Assembly: GCA_933228895.1 (NCBI GenBank) | Contig: OW121850.1 | Span: forward strand, 32,745,773-32,809,772 | Source of the DNA: Platycnemis pennipes | Lineage: Eukaryota; Arthropoda; Insecta; Odonata; Platycnemididae | Reading direction: 5' to 3' | Length of the DNA stretch: 64,000 bases | Shown here: piece by piece, positions 46,162-58,700 of the stretch | How positions within the stretch are numbered: position 1 is the stretch's first letter | Layout: every line of letters starts with the position of its first letter | The notes under the pieces: model-generated | Database searches by the model: none | Told to the model about the DNA's origin: nothing | The model's input: the letters and a program-made list of their open reading frames with translations, nothing else | Translations under genes and position numbers: made by a program

Positions 46162-47511
46162 CGGGCATATGTTTTTTTATTTATTGATTTAAATACATTG
46201 CCTGCTTTTTAATCTAATATATATAAACTGATAACTTTCTTTAAAAGTATTATCTATTAGTTTCAATATTAGCTTGAATTCTGTTTTCCAATGTTAATTC
46301 AATGTCCTGTTTGAAAAACTGTTTCCTTTAGGAATGGCTTGTAAACAAAATATGGCAAAATCAAGCTACCTCAAGAACATTACTTAGGACTTCTTAATGA
46401 GGATTCACTTGGTAAAATATTGTTTCTGGAATTAATTATTAAATCCTCGATTTGGATCCTTTGAGGGTTCAATATGCAATTCATTTTTAGCATTGCTGTT
46501 GAAAATTCGAATATTTAATGAACTTGTTTATATCGAGGGAAGATTGAGAAAGAGAACACCTAAATCCGAAAAAATTGAAGAAAATTCTCATATGGATGCA
46601 TAACAAGAATACTCTTGAAAGGATTACTGATGATAAAATTTAAAGTCAAAATAAAAAAAACTTTCATTGAATATTACAGTTTTTCAGTTTTTACCACTGA
46701 AACCAAACTTATGGCAAAATAAAACGTACATCCCACGGAAAATTCATCAAAACCTACGCACAGGCAAAGAGTTTTAATTTAACAGAGAATGGTAGCAGCA
46801 ATAAAGAGAGCATTGGGTAGAATATTCCTCCCAAAGTATTAGTTTAAGACATATATTATGCACTCCTATATATGGCGTAACAAATAAGTGGTTTACTGAC
46901 TGAAAATAATGATCATTATGAGCGGCAGTTGGTATTTCAATGTGCCGAATAACAGAGCTTTCATTTCAGCTATTAATTGTAAGCGGTTTTCTAAGAAGGT
47001 CATGATTTGGAACGTAGGATGCGTGCAGAGAAACCCGTCGCCAATGCAGCACGCTGTGAACAAAGGCATCTAGGAGTCCAAGGGTTTAATGTTTTAAGCC
47101 AGAAACGGGATTGAGACCACATCTGCGCAAAGCTGACATGGAGACTTGGAGGGGGTAGTATTCCACTAAAAAAGTATTACCACAGTCGGGAATGGAATGA
47201 CAGCCCTCGGAATAGAAAGCCATTGCTCTGGAAAAGACGAAAACTAAGCTAACTAAACTAACTAAAACCATCCAAAGGAAAGAGTTTTTCATGCTGGGCA
47301 TTAAATTAACGGAAACGGAATTCCAGCTAATATTGAGGCTAGGCTATTTATCAAGATTTATAACAAGTGAACATGCTCAAGGTGAGTTCCTAATTCATAT
47401 TCAGCATTGAAACTAAGGGAAAAAGTGTTAAGGAAATTTATCATTTAGACAGTATATATTACAATGGAAAATAATGAAATGGATTCAATTCAATAAAATA
47501 AGAAATATAGG

Positions 47512-47744
47512 CCGTAAATTTTTTTAATCCGCAAAAAATCCTCTCAAAAATCAAAATTCTGGACATAAATGGCTCCGGTCAACTTGAACAATACGAAAAC
47601 TTGTTGGCAATTCAATTAATAATTCAGTAATTTTTTTAGGTTATTCCCTCAAGCAGCGTTTTCGAAACGCGGAGAAATGATACAATCCTGAGAGTCTGAG
47701 AAACAGATGGATTCTAATAGAAGCGGGTCGGTGAATATTCGGAC
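47512..47744 (-). repeat. Right terminal inverted repeat
   Basis: Right arm of the element 45923-47744. A good donor word, AAG/GTGAGT, lies just inside the element at about 47378-47386. Confidence 0.75.
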
Positions 47745-50159
47745 TATATAGGAAGACACCGATCACCGATGATCATGGTCCTGGGCAGTTCAGGAGAGGG
47801 GGGACGATGAAAAGACGGGCCAAGTGCTCCTCTCTCCCTGAGGAGGAAAGGGAGATGGATTAGGGGAAGGAGAGGAATCAGGTACATATCTACCCAGCAT
47901 CCATCTGGGGGCGTCATATTTCTCCTTTGGATTTAACTAAATGGCGGAGGCTGCTGCCTTGGTAACCGATTGATCGCAAAGTAAGCAGGAAAAGCTGGAA
48001 TTGGAGAGCTGGAACGGAGAGCGTCCTTTTTCCACCTTCTGTGGGCATGAGGAACCACTCACTCTCGTGGTTACTGCCTCTCATGCCCATGAAAAACGAC
48101 ACGCACACTCTCCCCTAGCGTCGGGATAACTCACCCACTTTGTGAATAGAGGGTTCAAATAAAGCCCCTTTTGAAGCAAACGCAATACGCCTCATCCAAT
48201 CCACCGTTCCCCGAACACCTGCGCAGGTTCAGCACAACTTAATTCCTCTCGATCTGAGAGACAATGGCCCTTAACGGCATGTTCTCCCCACTTTGTTATC
48301 GAGTGATCATTACACCTCTGTTCGCCATTTCCTATTGTCTCCGGGGAAACGATGATACCAAATTTTCAGGAACAGATCCTATCATGTAAACTTCTGTTTG
48401 CATGCGAGCGAGAGTAAAATCTACCTTTCAATTACATGACCGAATTGAAGATCGCATTTGCTAAATGGAGTGATGAATGTGTTTAAAACTGTCTCAGAAT
48501 ATTTGAGACAAATGAGGAATTACAATGACTCATTCAAGTTAACGCATTCTAGGACCAAGCCTATATGGAATAAGTCTGGAAGGAAATGGATCAGAATCTG
48601 ACTATGGAAAGCAAAAGTGAGAATACGGTTCAATGTAATTACAGGTAGCCTGTAACTGTGGTAGGTAGGTAACCTGTAGCTATAGTTGGTAATGAGTGAA
48701 TAATGTGGGCGTGAGAATACCCAAGTAAAATAAGATTGAACACTATGGTTAAATTAAAATAAAATGCCTGTCATTAAAATTCTGCTCTCGAAGTTTAGTA
48801 ACTTGGACATGATCTGGTAGGGATGACCAAGCCAAAAAATATTGATAGTTAACTAAAATAATCACATACAGAAACATACAGAAAATCACATACATATTTT
48901 ACTTGCGCAAACTTGACCAAAAGTGTAAAAAAATCGAAAAGAAAAGCTACAAACATTGCTACGTGGAAAAAGATAGAACTATTACAGTTAACACATTATA
49001 TTTAAGTTAATTGACTTCTATTAATATCGTTTCCTTATAAATATCCCATGTTAATTCATTTCCTTTAGTAACTTTGTTATGTGACTAATTTTGATCAGAT
49101 CAATTGGCTCTCTTTGCAATATCACTTCTACGATTTATAGATTCAGTCACGTTCAGATTATGTTTTGACCATCAGTGCGCGCATACTTTTGACCACGCTA
49201 TTGATATAGATAACTGTGTTCAGTCATTTTAACTCAGATAAACTAGACAAACTTAAAAATTCCACTGATCCACTGGTATGAAATTGAACTGAATAAAATA
49301 AAAACCCTTGAGGAAAATGTGACGAACGTTTGTCTTCGTCAGACGCCTGACTGAGAATTTTCACTTTTTCGGTGTCTGCAAGATGCGGATTTCTATTTTG
49401 CGCTACTTTACGCCCACGACTCGATATGCTTTTGATCTTTGGCTGCTTTCGACGTTCTCTTCAACTAAAGAAATCTTGACGTGAAGTCGATTTTGAGGGA
49501 GGAGAACTACTCCATAGTTCACCCAAAGAGCAGGATTTACCAATAAGCGCGGTTCAAAAGCTCTCTATAGTTGGAAATTCCCTTAGAAAGCCTCAAAGGC
49601 AAAGGGGGTTCTGTGTGTAGCATGATACTAATGCTTATAATCACTCAAACGCACACAAACCAGTGAAATCTTTGCTTATGGTATTTTTGTGTAACAGTCG
49701 ATATCCTTCTCATTTTGCGTTCGTAAAATTACTCTCCAAATGGAAAAAATTACCGAGAAAGACTTCAGCCGTGAAAGTCAGGCTGGCAACGTGCTGGAAT
49801 ACCCAATTGTCGCTGGTTTTAATATTCTATTGCGTATGAATGCTGAGTTTTTCTTAAAAAAGAGGGTTTTAATTACATGGTGAGACAACCCAATATGGGG
49901 AGCTTAAAAATCCGTCTACTGAAGCTATTTATAAATATGTCACCACCGACATGAATGCGAAGGTGCCATTGGCATTTATGGACAAAATTATCCATGCGCT
50001 ACCACGTCCGTGAAAGTAACGCTCGTCAACCTCTTCCAGCAGAATATGTACATATAGAAGAAGATAAGCGAGGGAAAGCATCGAAAGAGCTCGCGGGGTT
50101 ATCACGTGAGAGCAAAATTAAGACGCCATTTGTCCCGTTACGAGGCATAAAGCAAACTT
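47745..50159. other. Non-coding DNA, nothing recognised
   Basis: A modest GC-richer stretch (47790-48350) has no gene-like frame. Two neighbouring near-repeats, GTAGCCTGTAACTGTGGTAG and GTAACCTGTAGCTATAGTTG, lie at about 48644-48690. Otherwise AT-rich. Confidence 0.45.
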
Positions 50160-50670
50160 TTCAGCCCGAGCAACATGGTTTATGGCTCAAGTTTTCGCAA
50201 CTCCAATAACGCGACGATAAAATAACCCGCAACCCATCGACGTGGTTCTCCGGACGGGAGCGGGAGGTTGAGACACAATATGCGACCAAACCGTAAGCAG
50301 GCGCCGGAACGAAAGGGGCGAGAGGCAATAAATGGAATGAGAGGGCCCTCAACTCCCTCCCGGGACCGTACTTACGTCGTCGGCGCGGGTGAGTGGACGA
50401 GGATTCAGCCGCATTGAATGTAACTGCTGCGGCAACTTGGGAGAATTGAGCCGAATGAGCGCGCGTGCGGAAACACAGGTCGTGAATTCTGCGAATCGAA
50501 GCGATAACGGGAAAGGGATCACCCGGACGCGGCGGCACGCATAGGGGCGAGGGAGAACGGAGTGTCCGGGAGGGGAGACAACGGCAAGGGTTCCATGGAG
50601 TAGGGAAGGAAGTCGAATATCGAAGAAAGCCACTTGGAGGAGCTTTCCCCTCCGCATTTCCCCCCATGCT
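50160..50670. promoter_or_regulatory. CpG-rich patch with donor words on both strands
   Basis: CpG and GC are clearly raised. A minus-strand donor, GTAAGT (ACTTAC at 50370-50375), and a + strand donor, GTGAGT (50389-50394), lie 13 bases apart, pointing in opposite directions. A 168-codon minus frame (50161-50667) and a 143-codon frame overlapping it lack recognisable domains. A promoter with a first, partly non-coding exon is possible; nothing decides the strand. Confidence 0.3.
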
Positions 50671-51177
50671 GTAGTCGCAGGGATGTAAAAAAAAGGGAAG
50701 CTATTTTCTCCCTTGATTGAAGAAGCCAATCGTTTCACGATAGAGAAGAGTGTAGGGACGGTGGGAGGCGCGAATGGCACACACTCTAAACCTAAGGGGC
50801 TTGAGGTCTTCCCTATCGTAAACGCTGAATTCGCTTCATCGACTGGGAAAATTCAGCAAAGCAGATGTTAATTAGGAATCACATTGAGAAAATTATTTCG
50901 GAGCGGAAAACAAAACAAAGCCATTTTTCATCTCAAGCAAATGCTCAGAATATCCCTATATTACTGGATATGCATGTACCAAAAACTTCAAGCAATACCT
51001 ACCACTGAGTATTTAAAAGGATGAGATAAAAATAATTTTTGATAAAGATAAGAGATTGAACTAGTAATTAGATCGATAAGGAAAGCATCTCGATCGATTC
51101 ACTTAAGATCCATTCTCGATCGATGGATCGATTCTCCTTATTTCTCCTTGGGTACGTATTATAAGTAAACATTAGTG
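50671..51177. other. Non-coding DNA with a CGAT-word cluster
   Basis: Between 51071 and 51131 the words ATCGATAAGG, TCGATCGATTC, TCGATCGATGG and ATCGATTC occur. CGATA and TCGATA words are recognised by DREF and BEAF-type factors in Drosophila; the relevance here is inference. Confidence 0.35.
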
Positions 51178-51265
51178 CAAATTTGGCAGTAAATCACCCC
51201 CTGTCACACACCATCGAGGTAGCTAGCTGGGTAGTCAGTAGGTATTAATAGATATAGATTCTGTA
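51178..51265 (-). repeat. Dispersed arthropod-type repeat, copy 3
   Basis: Partner of 31440-31535, same orientation. On the + strand both read TCACCCC, CACACACC, TCGAGGT, GCTGGGTAGTCAGT and then an ATAGAT-rich end. Confidence 0.6.
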
Positions 51266-52649
51266 GCGCAATGGTCATTTCCCGTTATGGAATCTAATTT
51301 GCATTTTGATAAGAGTATGGCGTCTAATTGCTGATTGAGTTAAAAGAGAGATATTTACATAATTTTTCACTTACGTTACAAAGTTAATCGCACCAGATTA
51401 AGACATGCGATATGACACAATTACTTTGTGCTTCTAACTTGAGTGTTCACTGGTAGATTTTGGTAATCAAACTCACGGAATACAGTCAGCTCATTGGCTG
51501 GATTTGTAACTAAACTGGCGGCGGAATAAAATTTGTTGGTAAAAGATGAGTGGACATTGGTGAGGCTTACGACACGTCGAGATTATATTGCTTAGCGTGG
51601 GAAACAATGTGTCCGTTATCTCGCAACCTTAGGGATAACGTTTTACACCTTCTGCCATGAATTTCCGCTCACTGTCTGAGTGAAACAGTAAAGTAGAATA
51701 TTAACGAAGGTGTAAAAACAAACGTAAGGCCAGTCTGAACTCGGATCTCAGAGCAATGAAATGTTTCCTGAGACGACGGTTCAAGGGCGCAATTTCGTTC
51801 CAGTCGAAGGAGGATCGCAAACCCAGCCTGGCCTTTTATCACTTGGAAGTGCAAAATATTGTACCTTTATTTATTGTATTTTATTGTACCTTTTGTCTTG
51901 CATTTCAGGTAATAATATTTTTTGCACCAGAGTATAATATTTTTTTGTTCATGTACTTTTACTCATCTCTGCTCTGATTTTAACAACCAAAAGCAAGAGA
52001 AAAACGTCAATACCATATTAATTATGAAGTACTACAGGTTATGAATTTTTGGAAGGTTGTACTTGAATGAAATGGGTAATGGAGAGACCTAGAACATAAC
52101 TATATCCGGCTCATGAATTAAACCATCAATACTTGAATGAGAGGAAATTATAAGACCTCAAGATGCAAAATCTAAGACTTGCATCAAAAACTGAAAATCA
52201 TGAAGCTGCTGTAATCTGTGACCTAAAAAAGGATATTATTTCCCCCCCATACGTGTAATTCATCTGAACTACATAATGAAATTTTACTTGAAATGTCATA
52301 AAGTTGGAAGCAATCATTGAAGAATAGCCACCGAGAGGAACTTTGAAATGGTGAGACATCTGTGAGGAGAATGACCACAATTAGGGAGTCAGTGACATTC
52401 ATCGCAAAAAAGACGAAAAATGCCGAAAATCCATGGTTGGGCGTTTCTTATAATCGGATGGCTATAGTTAAAGTATTAGTTACATGGCGTCTATTTTTAC
52501 TGCCTTGGCCAAATTAAAAAAAAACATCTCGTATCATATTTAATGAGGAGTCCTATGGTGCATTCGATGTTGAGATCCAATAGACCTTCCCGTTTGTCTG
52601 ATCCAAAGTTTTCCTCAAAACACACCAGAAGCTCACTACCGACAAAATG
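51266..52649. other. AT-rich non-coding DNA with an acceptor-donor juxtaposition
   Basis: At 51908/51909 the + strand reads TTTTGTCTTGCATTTCAG followed directly by GTAATA, a weaker version of the recursive-splice layout at 26772. The remainder has no recognisable gene or repeat. Confidence 0.4.
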
Positions 52650-52862
52650 CCCTTATTAGGATATGTCCATCTCAAGGACTAGGGATCAAAGTTCAACGGT
52701 GGGAAAATATTTCAGTGGAATACCGTTCACTGATTGTGTGGTAGCATATCAAGTTCAGTACTCCATCCATCGGATGAGACATTAAGCCGTGGATCCAGTG
52801 ATGTCTTCTATTAAAAACAAGCTAATACTCACAGCAAATTTCTCACCTCCTTTCCTCCGTTT
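52650..52862 (+). mobile_element. SINE, decayed copy of the 2858-3095 family
   Basis: Blocks follow the same order as in the copy at 2858: GTTCAACGGTGGGAAAATAT (B-box side, about 52691) against GTTCAAAACTCGGCAGTTGA; CCATCCATCGGATGAGACATT against CGTCCGTCGGACGGGACGTT; TTAAAAACAAGCTAATACTC against TTAAAAGCAGGCTTATGCC; TTTCTCACCTCCTTTCCTCC against TTTCTCTTCACTCTTCCTC. The B-box is mutated, so transcription by polymerase III is unlikely. Confidence 0.6.
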
Positions 52863-54790
52863 CCTTCAAGTAGACTCCCCGGGCCTAATGACTAATTCAC
52901 CTAATTTCATTTGATACTTAATTTCTGAAGCCGTTTCGAAAGATTTAAATAACCTTGCTCTGAAAATGAATAACTCTATTCATTAATGATTCTACATTGG
53001 GTGCTAGGTACAACGGGTACACCTAACCGATTTAGCTGTAACAGACGATAGAAAAATCTGGGATGAATCCTGACCATCCGAGGTGGATGACTTGTTTCCC
53101 TGTGGAAATTCTGCTATGGAGATATGAAAGTCTACTCAAAGTATGAAATAAAAAAAAACAACTGAGAAACTATTAAACGTTTGTTAAAAATAAACCTTGT
53201 TATTCATTCGTCATTTCAAATTTGAGTTTCAATTACGCAAAAGGAAATGGGAAATTTTTATCTGAAGGTCAAATAATAAATCACAGGGTTCTTTAGGGAG
53301 AGCGTGTCTTCGATTCATTAGCGGAGTCTGTCAACCCCTCGTCGCCCTCTATGTTTCTGCAGCCACCTGACAGCGGCGGATTCTATCATATTCCCCGTGA
53401 TGCATGAGCCCTCGTATAACCTTGTTGTGGTTGATCTTGCGACACGCACGCGTGGAGAGAATATTAAATACTCTACCGGAAAGCGACTCAGAACCAGGCG
53501 AACCTTAAATCTGGGGATATTTGCCTGTGACGATTGATTTGGAGTTCGAGGAAACCGGTTTCAATGTATTCAACTCTTGATTTGCGGTTCGTTATCCTCA
53601 TTCTCCATTCAGTTGTGTGCAAATGTAATGCACTTTAAGGATTTCGTATCAGGGATGGAGGCCCTAGTCCACACGGGATGAGAGAAAATAAGTCAAGCCG
53701 CATTGCGTGGGGTGCGCATTAACGCTCTTGAATTTGCTTAACTCAGAGGGAAGAAGAAGGGATCACCGAGCACACTGAACGCCAATGGTGATGCGTACGT
53801 GCCGAGAATCGGAATAAATGCATCGAAGTGAGTGGAAATCGTGGACGACACGAGTACACCTCTACTCTTGTGCAATGCATGAATGTTTACTCAATTCCCC
53901 GGTTGGGATACAAAGAAAGGGAGATGGAGTTCCGCATGGAAAAAATACCAAAAATGAAGGATTTTTGGAAGAGAATACAGCTTCCACTTATGTATGTAAA
54001 TTACGCACCTTTCCATTGGAATATTCATATTTTCATTTTCTTTTCACCACTATTTCATTGCCATTAGACATTATGTGGATATGCGGATTTTAAATATTCA
54101 ATATCCCATAAGGTTTATTCCTTTTACACTCATGAACATCTGATCCAGGCGATTAAAATACCGCAGAGCGTTTAAAATTTTAGGTTCTGGTGATTCGCCT
54201 TTTCATTAGAAATACGTTAAGTACATAATATTTATGGGAACCTCAAGCATGCGGTGATGATGCCATTTTAACTAAAAAATCTATTATAATTAATCGCACC
54301 TTTAATTAATACTACTACTGTTACGTTTAAATCTTATGTTACAAATTCACCCCAATTGTGGCTCTAAATTAATTCCTACATAGGTAGACTCCAGCACATT
54401 AATAAATTAATGAAAGTCGGACTCACGAGCTTTGATGCACAGTCCTACAAGTGGTTTTGGCAGGAAATCATACCACACAAGTCCGCAAATCAATTACTCG
54501 TCGTTGCACAAAGGAGATATTCCAGGAAGGGTAAATGTCACAGAGCACACAGACTTTTGTATTCAGCAGGCGCTGGTCACTGACGCAGATCTAATGAGGA
54601 TTCTACCCCGCTCCGGCGATGAATAATAAAATCTTTCCCTCGTGTTGAATTCAGAATGTAACTGTGGCATTTTGAACTCTCGGTATAAATTATTTCTACT
54701 GTTTTCCTCATGCTACAGCGCGTGGAATGGACTGAGCCGGGTAGTCACAACACGTGTTTTTGCTCCGAGTTTCGAATAGCACTCATGGTT
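52863..54790. other. AT-rich non-coding DNA, nothing recognised
   Basis: No gene or repeat that I can support. Short frames only (up to 91 codons). Confidence 0.5.
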
Positions 54791-55310
54791 TGATTCCCTC
54801 CCCCCCCCCGCTCTCTTCCTTTTCGTCTTTGTCCCGACCTGATATGAAAATTCGGTTTCGTCGGGGGTTAGATTGCACTCGTGCGAGGGAGCGCACGATG
54901 ATTGAGAGCGGGAGATGGTTGGGAAAGTAGGAAGGCTGAGTGGAGACGACACATCTCTCCCTAGCATTCGACCGCCTCGTCACGTCCTGGTCGGGTGACG
55001 TTGTTTTGTAGCGCTGGTGTAGAAAACAGCGGCGTATCGGGGAACGACTTACACACGTGAGGGAGGAACAAGGTCTCCAGGTGGGCGAGACTCTGTGCTG
55101 AGTGGGGGCAACTAGGGACCTCGCACAAAAACAGGCTCCGAGTGTTTTGAGACCTGAATGCTGTACTCTTAAGAGAGTCTTGCAAAACAAACCCATTTCC
55201 TTGGATTTCGAGGGTGATGTTTATTCGTGGGGGGGTAGTTTTCCACGAACAAATGGAAGCACAAGGCCTGAGAGATGTGTAGGTCAAACATTCTAAATCT
55301 GGGAAATGTC
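54791..55310. other. CpG-containing tract with a C-run
   Basis: About ten consecutive C lie at 54800-54809. Three overlapping minus frames of 84 to 137 codons cover 54713-55287 without a recognisable domain; overlap in several frames speaks for composition. Confidence 0.4.
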
Positions 55311-55644
55311 TGACATTTCAGAGACGCTTACGAGATGTTCTTCTTCATATCCGGGTAGTGAATGAGATCCTGTGTGATACATCAGGAAAATTAGTTGCCA
55401 CTAGATATTTTGATCTTTCCAAAACTTGAAGGGCATAAAGAAAATCCCCAAGCATCATTTATTCAGCTTCCAAGAGATAAAATTAACGAATTAGTGAGGT
55501 GAATAAAAACAGGTTATCTTTGTAGAGAACTCGGAAGTGCAAGTCATTTATTAGCTGATTAAATTGAAAAAAAAACAAGAATACTAAAATATGATCAGGT
55601 TTATAAGATATTTCGTATCCCGCACATTCTAAGTACTTCCAAAA

Positions 55645-55760
55645 ACATAGGCCCGGGTTAGAATCCCGGCTAGGGTGGAGATATTCCCAGGACAATCTCT
55701 GATTGGTTGCTGTGTGAAGAGAACTTCAAGTTCACCACTCAGGCCGTACGTCGTTATACC
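55645..55760 (+). mobile_element. tRNA-like SINE remnant
   Basis: GGGTTAGAATCCC at 55655-55667 is a good B-box with a pairing CCC arm, followed by GGCTAGGGTGGAGATATTCC. The A-box is not recognisable. The minus frame over it reads SRDSNPGL, the usual B-box translation of such elements. Confidence 0.45.
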
Positions 55761-58700
55761 ATAGACCCCTTTCCACATTTTTTCTAAGGGTAGGCTAATA
55801 ATGACGTGTTGTTATAGCGAAACCAAGCATCGCGACACCAAGTTTCGCTTGGCCTTTCCTCCGTTCTCAACATTTCACCCTTTTCCAACTGTTCAACTGT
55901 CCTAATTAACCTTGAGTATCGTCGTCGGTTTCATGCTCTGAATACCTATTACGAGGAATATAAATAGTTACTCAGTTGATTTAAGGAGTTAAAAAAACTC
56001 AAAATTCTACGCTGAATAATAAAATAGCACATTTGCAATCTGAGATTAAATCATATTTGAGCTAAAACTGCCCTTGCTCACCATCCAGACGAATTGTTAG
56101 AGATTTTATGGGCCAGTAAACCATGAAACATAATTCTACCAGTAATGAGTAGTACAAATATAAATTTTTGGCAAATAATGAGAGACGACCAATTTGAAGC
56201 TGACTGAAAAATAGGTTTGATGCACAAACTGCTTATTAAGGAAATTGGGTGATTAGTCGGAATGAAAACTCCATCTTTCTCGTTCCTACACGACATTTGC
56301 CCAGCGATCTTGCCCTTTCTTTGGTGCCGTGAAGATAGAGAGGAAAGTCTCATTTGCGTGCTCAAGGAGTTGAGTAATAATAAATTGTTAGAACACTTTC
56401 TAATCTAGTGCAACTTCCCTATCCGTCTAGTGGCATGTCAAGTCTTATCTAGAAGTTTGGGTCTGTTACATTTCTGATCAGATTCAATCGATTTTAAAAG
56501 AATTTTATATTAGTGTAGCTTGGGAAATGAATCCTTTATTGCATTACTCCAACAGAAGCCTGTTTCAACCACTTATTGGAAGTATTTGTCTCCGTAATGA
56601 CGTAAATACTTGTCTTAGAATTAGAACTTAGGACCCCCGGAAGGCAGATTTAATCTCACGTTATGAAAATCTTTGGCCGATGGATACCCTTAGAGAGGAA
56701 TGTTATAATTCCAGCATTGAGCCGTGAAAGGTTATTGCTTTTCTGACGTCCCGATACAAGGTGAGCTTCGGTTGAATCTGCGAGGTCAACAATCCATATC
56801 CACTGGAGCAAAATCACTAAGTTCACGTAGTTTTAGATTCCTTTACTCCCTCGTATTGACGGCTCTCCTTACACTCCTAATATGCTCAATCAACAGCCGA
56901 GGGATATTTGAAGCAAAGTCAAAATGCCTGTGATCGTACGTGGATAGCATTTGGCATAAAAGAGAAATCGAAGTAACTGAGATCTCGGAGAGTTCTCGAC
57001 TTTGGCATGGTGAGCTTAGCGTTTCTCATATTATACATATTAGCCTAATTTTAAAAGGATATGGTCATATATACTCCGGAGACTGCTGCACAATCAGATG
57101 CTATTGAAGAAATTTTTCCCTGTACATATGAAATAAGGCAAAACACATTCCGATTTGGCTTGAATAGATCCACTAAATCATTTCTGTAGAGACAATTATA
57201 TCTCGAAACTCCATCCTACAAGTTTTGTATTCCTCTAAAGAGAGACTATGGTTGAGGAGGAGAAGGTTTTTCCATTCTCTAAATGAAAGTCTAGTTAGAG
57301 AAAGACCTTTGCACCCGTGCCCTCGATAGCGCATGCTGTCCAAAAGACAGGAAAATTATGTGATCCGGTGACACGATCTTAAAGGTCAATGCCGAAATAT
57401 CTTGCGTTCACATCCACGAATAAATACAGTGATTCCAAGGGACATCAAAATTTTAATTATTCTATGTTGGCAATAGGACATCCAAGTGGCGAATGAATGA
57501 ACACCTCCAAATTTGGTGATTTACTTCCTTTCATAAGTAGTGTATAAGGTTTTTACTTCACTGTAAACTACAAGTTGCTATGCGGTAATGTCAAAAGATG
57601 TAACTATATAATATACACGACAGCAACATATAGCAACTATTTACCCGAATAAAAGTTTTATACTCGAGCCTAATGAAAAACTTTGGCACCTGAAAGCAGT
57701 AACTGACCAGTATTTTAATAGATAAGAATAATATACAGTGTTTTTAATAGATTAAGTATTTCAATACCAATAAGCCCAGAAATATTTCTATTTCACAATT
57801 AGTTTATCATAAATATTTAGATTGAGCTTGTTGATTAAATTATTATCACCGATTATAAAATCACAATATTTTGAAACAACGACAAATTAGCCTACTCTAC
57901 CAATATGTAACTAATTATTATTACCAATTAACGTAAATTTTAAAAGTTAAACTATGATTTATGAATATTAAATGAGTCATAATCATAAGATGAAAAATTA
58001 AAAAGCCATTGATGAATGAGGAAAGCTAAACGATGGAACTGAGCTGAAAATTTTACCAAAAATTACCCAAATTTGCATTCCGGAATCCGCCCATAAAAAG
58101 TTGGTACTAATTCCAAAAGTTTCGCGAGAAAAAGATACCGGGTTCGAGATACGGATTTATATGTACTTATCACTTTTAGCTCTTTAAGCATGGAGATTGA
58201 GCACCGGATAAGCTGGAGCCTATTCCAGGAAGAGCTTCGAAATACTTCGTACCAAAATGCCTCTGGATATCTTCTCTTTGGGACTGGGAATATATCACTA
58301 GAAATTACGCCATTGGATCTTCACCCTTTCGAGGCTGGGAGCGTAGCTTTCAAGGATGAAGAGACGGATCCGCAATTCGTGCACCACGCCTGCTTAGGGA
58401 ATCGACTTTTACAGCATTAGGAACGCACTTTTCCGCGAATGGACCCTCGAGTGGAGCGAGACGAGAGGAGGCAAACGACATTATTTCCGCTTGGTGAACA
58501 CCTGCTTTTCCCGCCGTCCCTCTAACTCGAGGGCAAATTGCAAACACGAGCAAACACCGGGGAGACGCACAGGCGAAACCAAGAATCTGCTGATGTATGC
58601 GCTCTTCCCCTTGGTGCATAATGCAGAGAAGGGTCACCTCACACACCGCCCGCCCTTCCCTTGTGACCTCGCGAGAATTCTTCGCGCTGTCATCTTATCG

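Larger units (their letters stand above)
45923..47744. mobile_element. Non-autonomous DNA transposon-like element with long TIRs
   Basis: The left end (45923-46161) and right end (47512-47744) are reverse complements of each other along about 235 bases at very roughly 75-80% by eye. The outermost match is GTCC(A/G)AATATTCACC then GACCCGCTTCTATTAGAA. Inner shared words include CTCCGCG, TTTTCGAAA, AATAACCTA, ACCGGA.CCAT and GAGAGGATTTTTT then GCGGATT. The interior (about 1.35 kb) is AT-rich and encodes no transposase that I can see, so movement would have depended on another copy. No clear target-site duplication is visible, and the TIR divergence implies age. An ancient inverted duplication is the alternative. 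I cannot assign a superfamily from the termini. Confidence 0.7.

Noticed and set aside
50161..50667. 168-codon minus frame
   Set aside because: It lies in CpG-rich DNA, overlaps another 143-codon minus frame, and no part resembles a known family. Kept only as a possible promoter or first-exon region.
54783..55196. 137-codon minus frame with several Cys
   Set aside because: Three minus frames overlap here, the Cys spacing matches no motif that I know, and the DNA is locally GC-rich.
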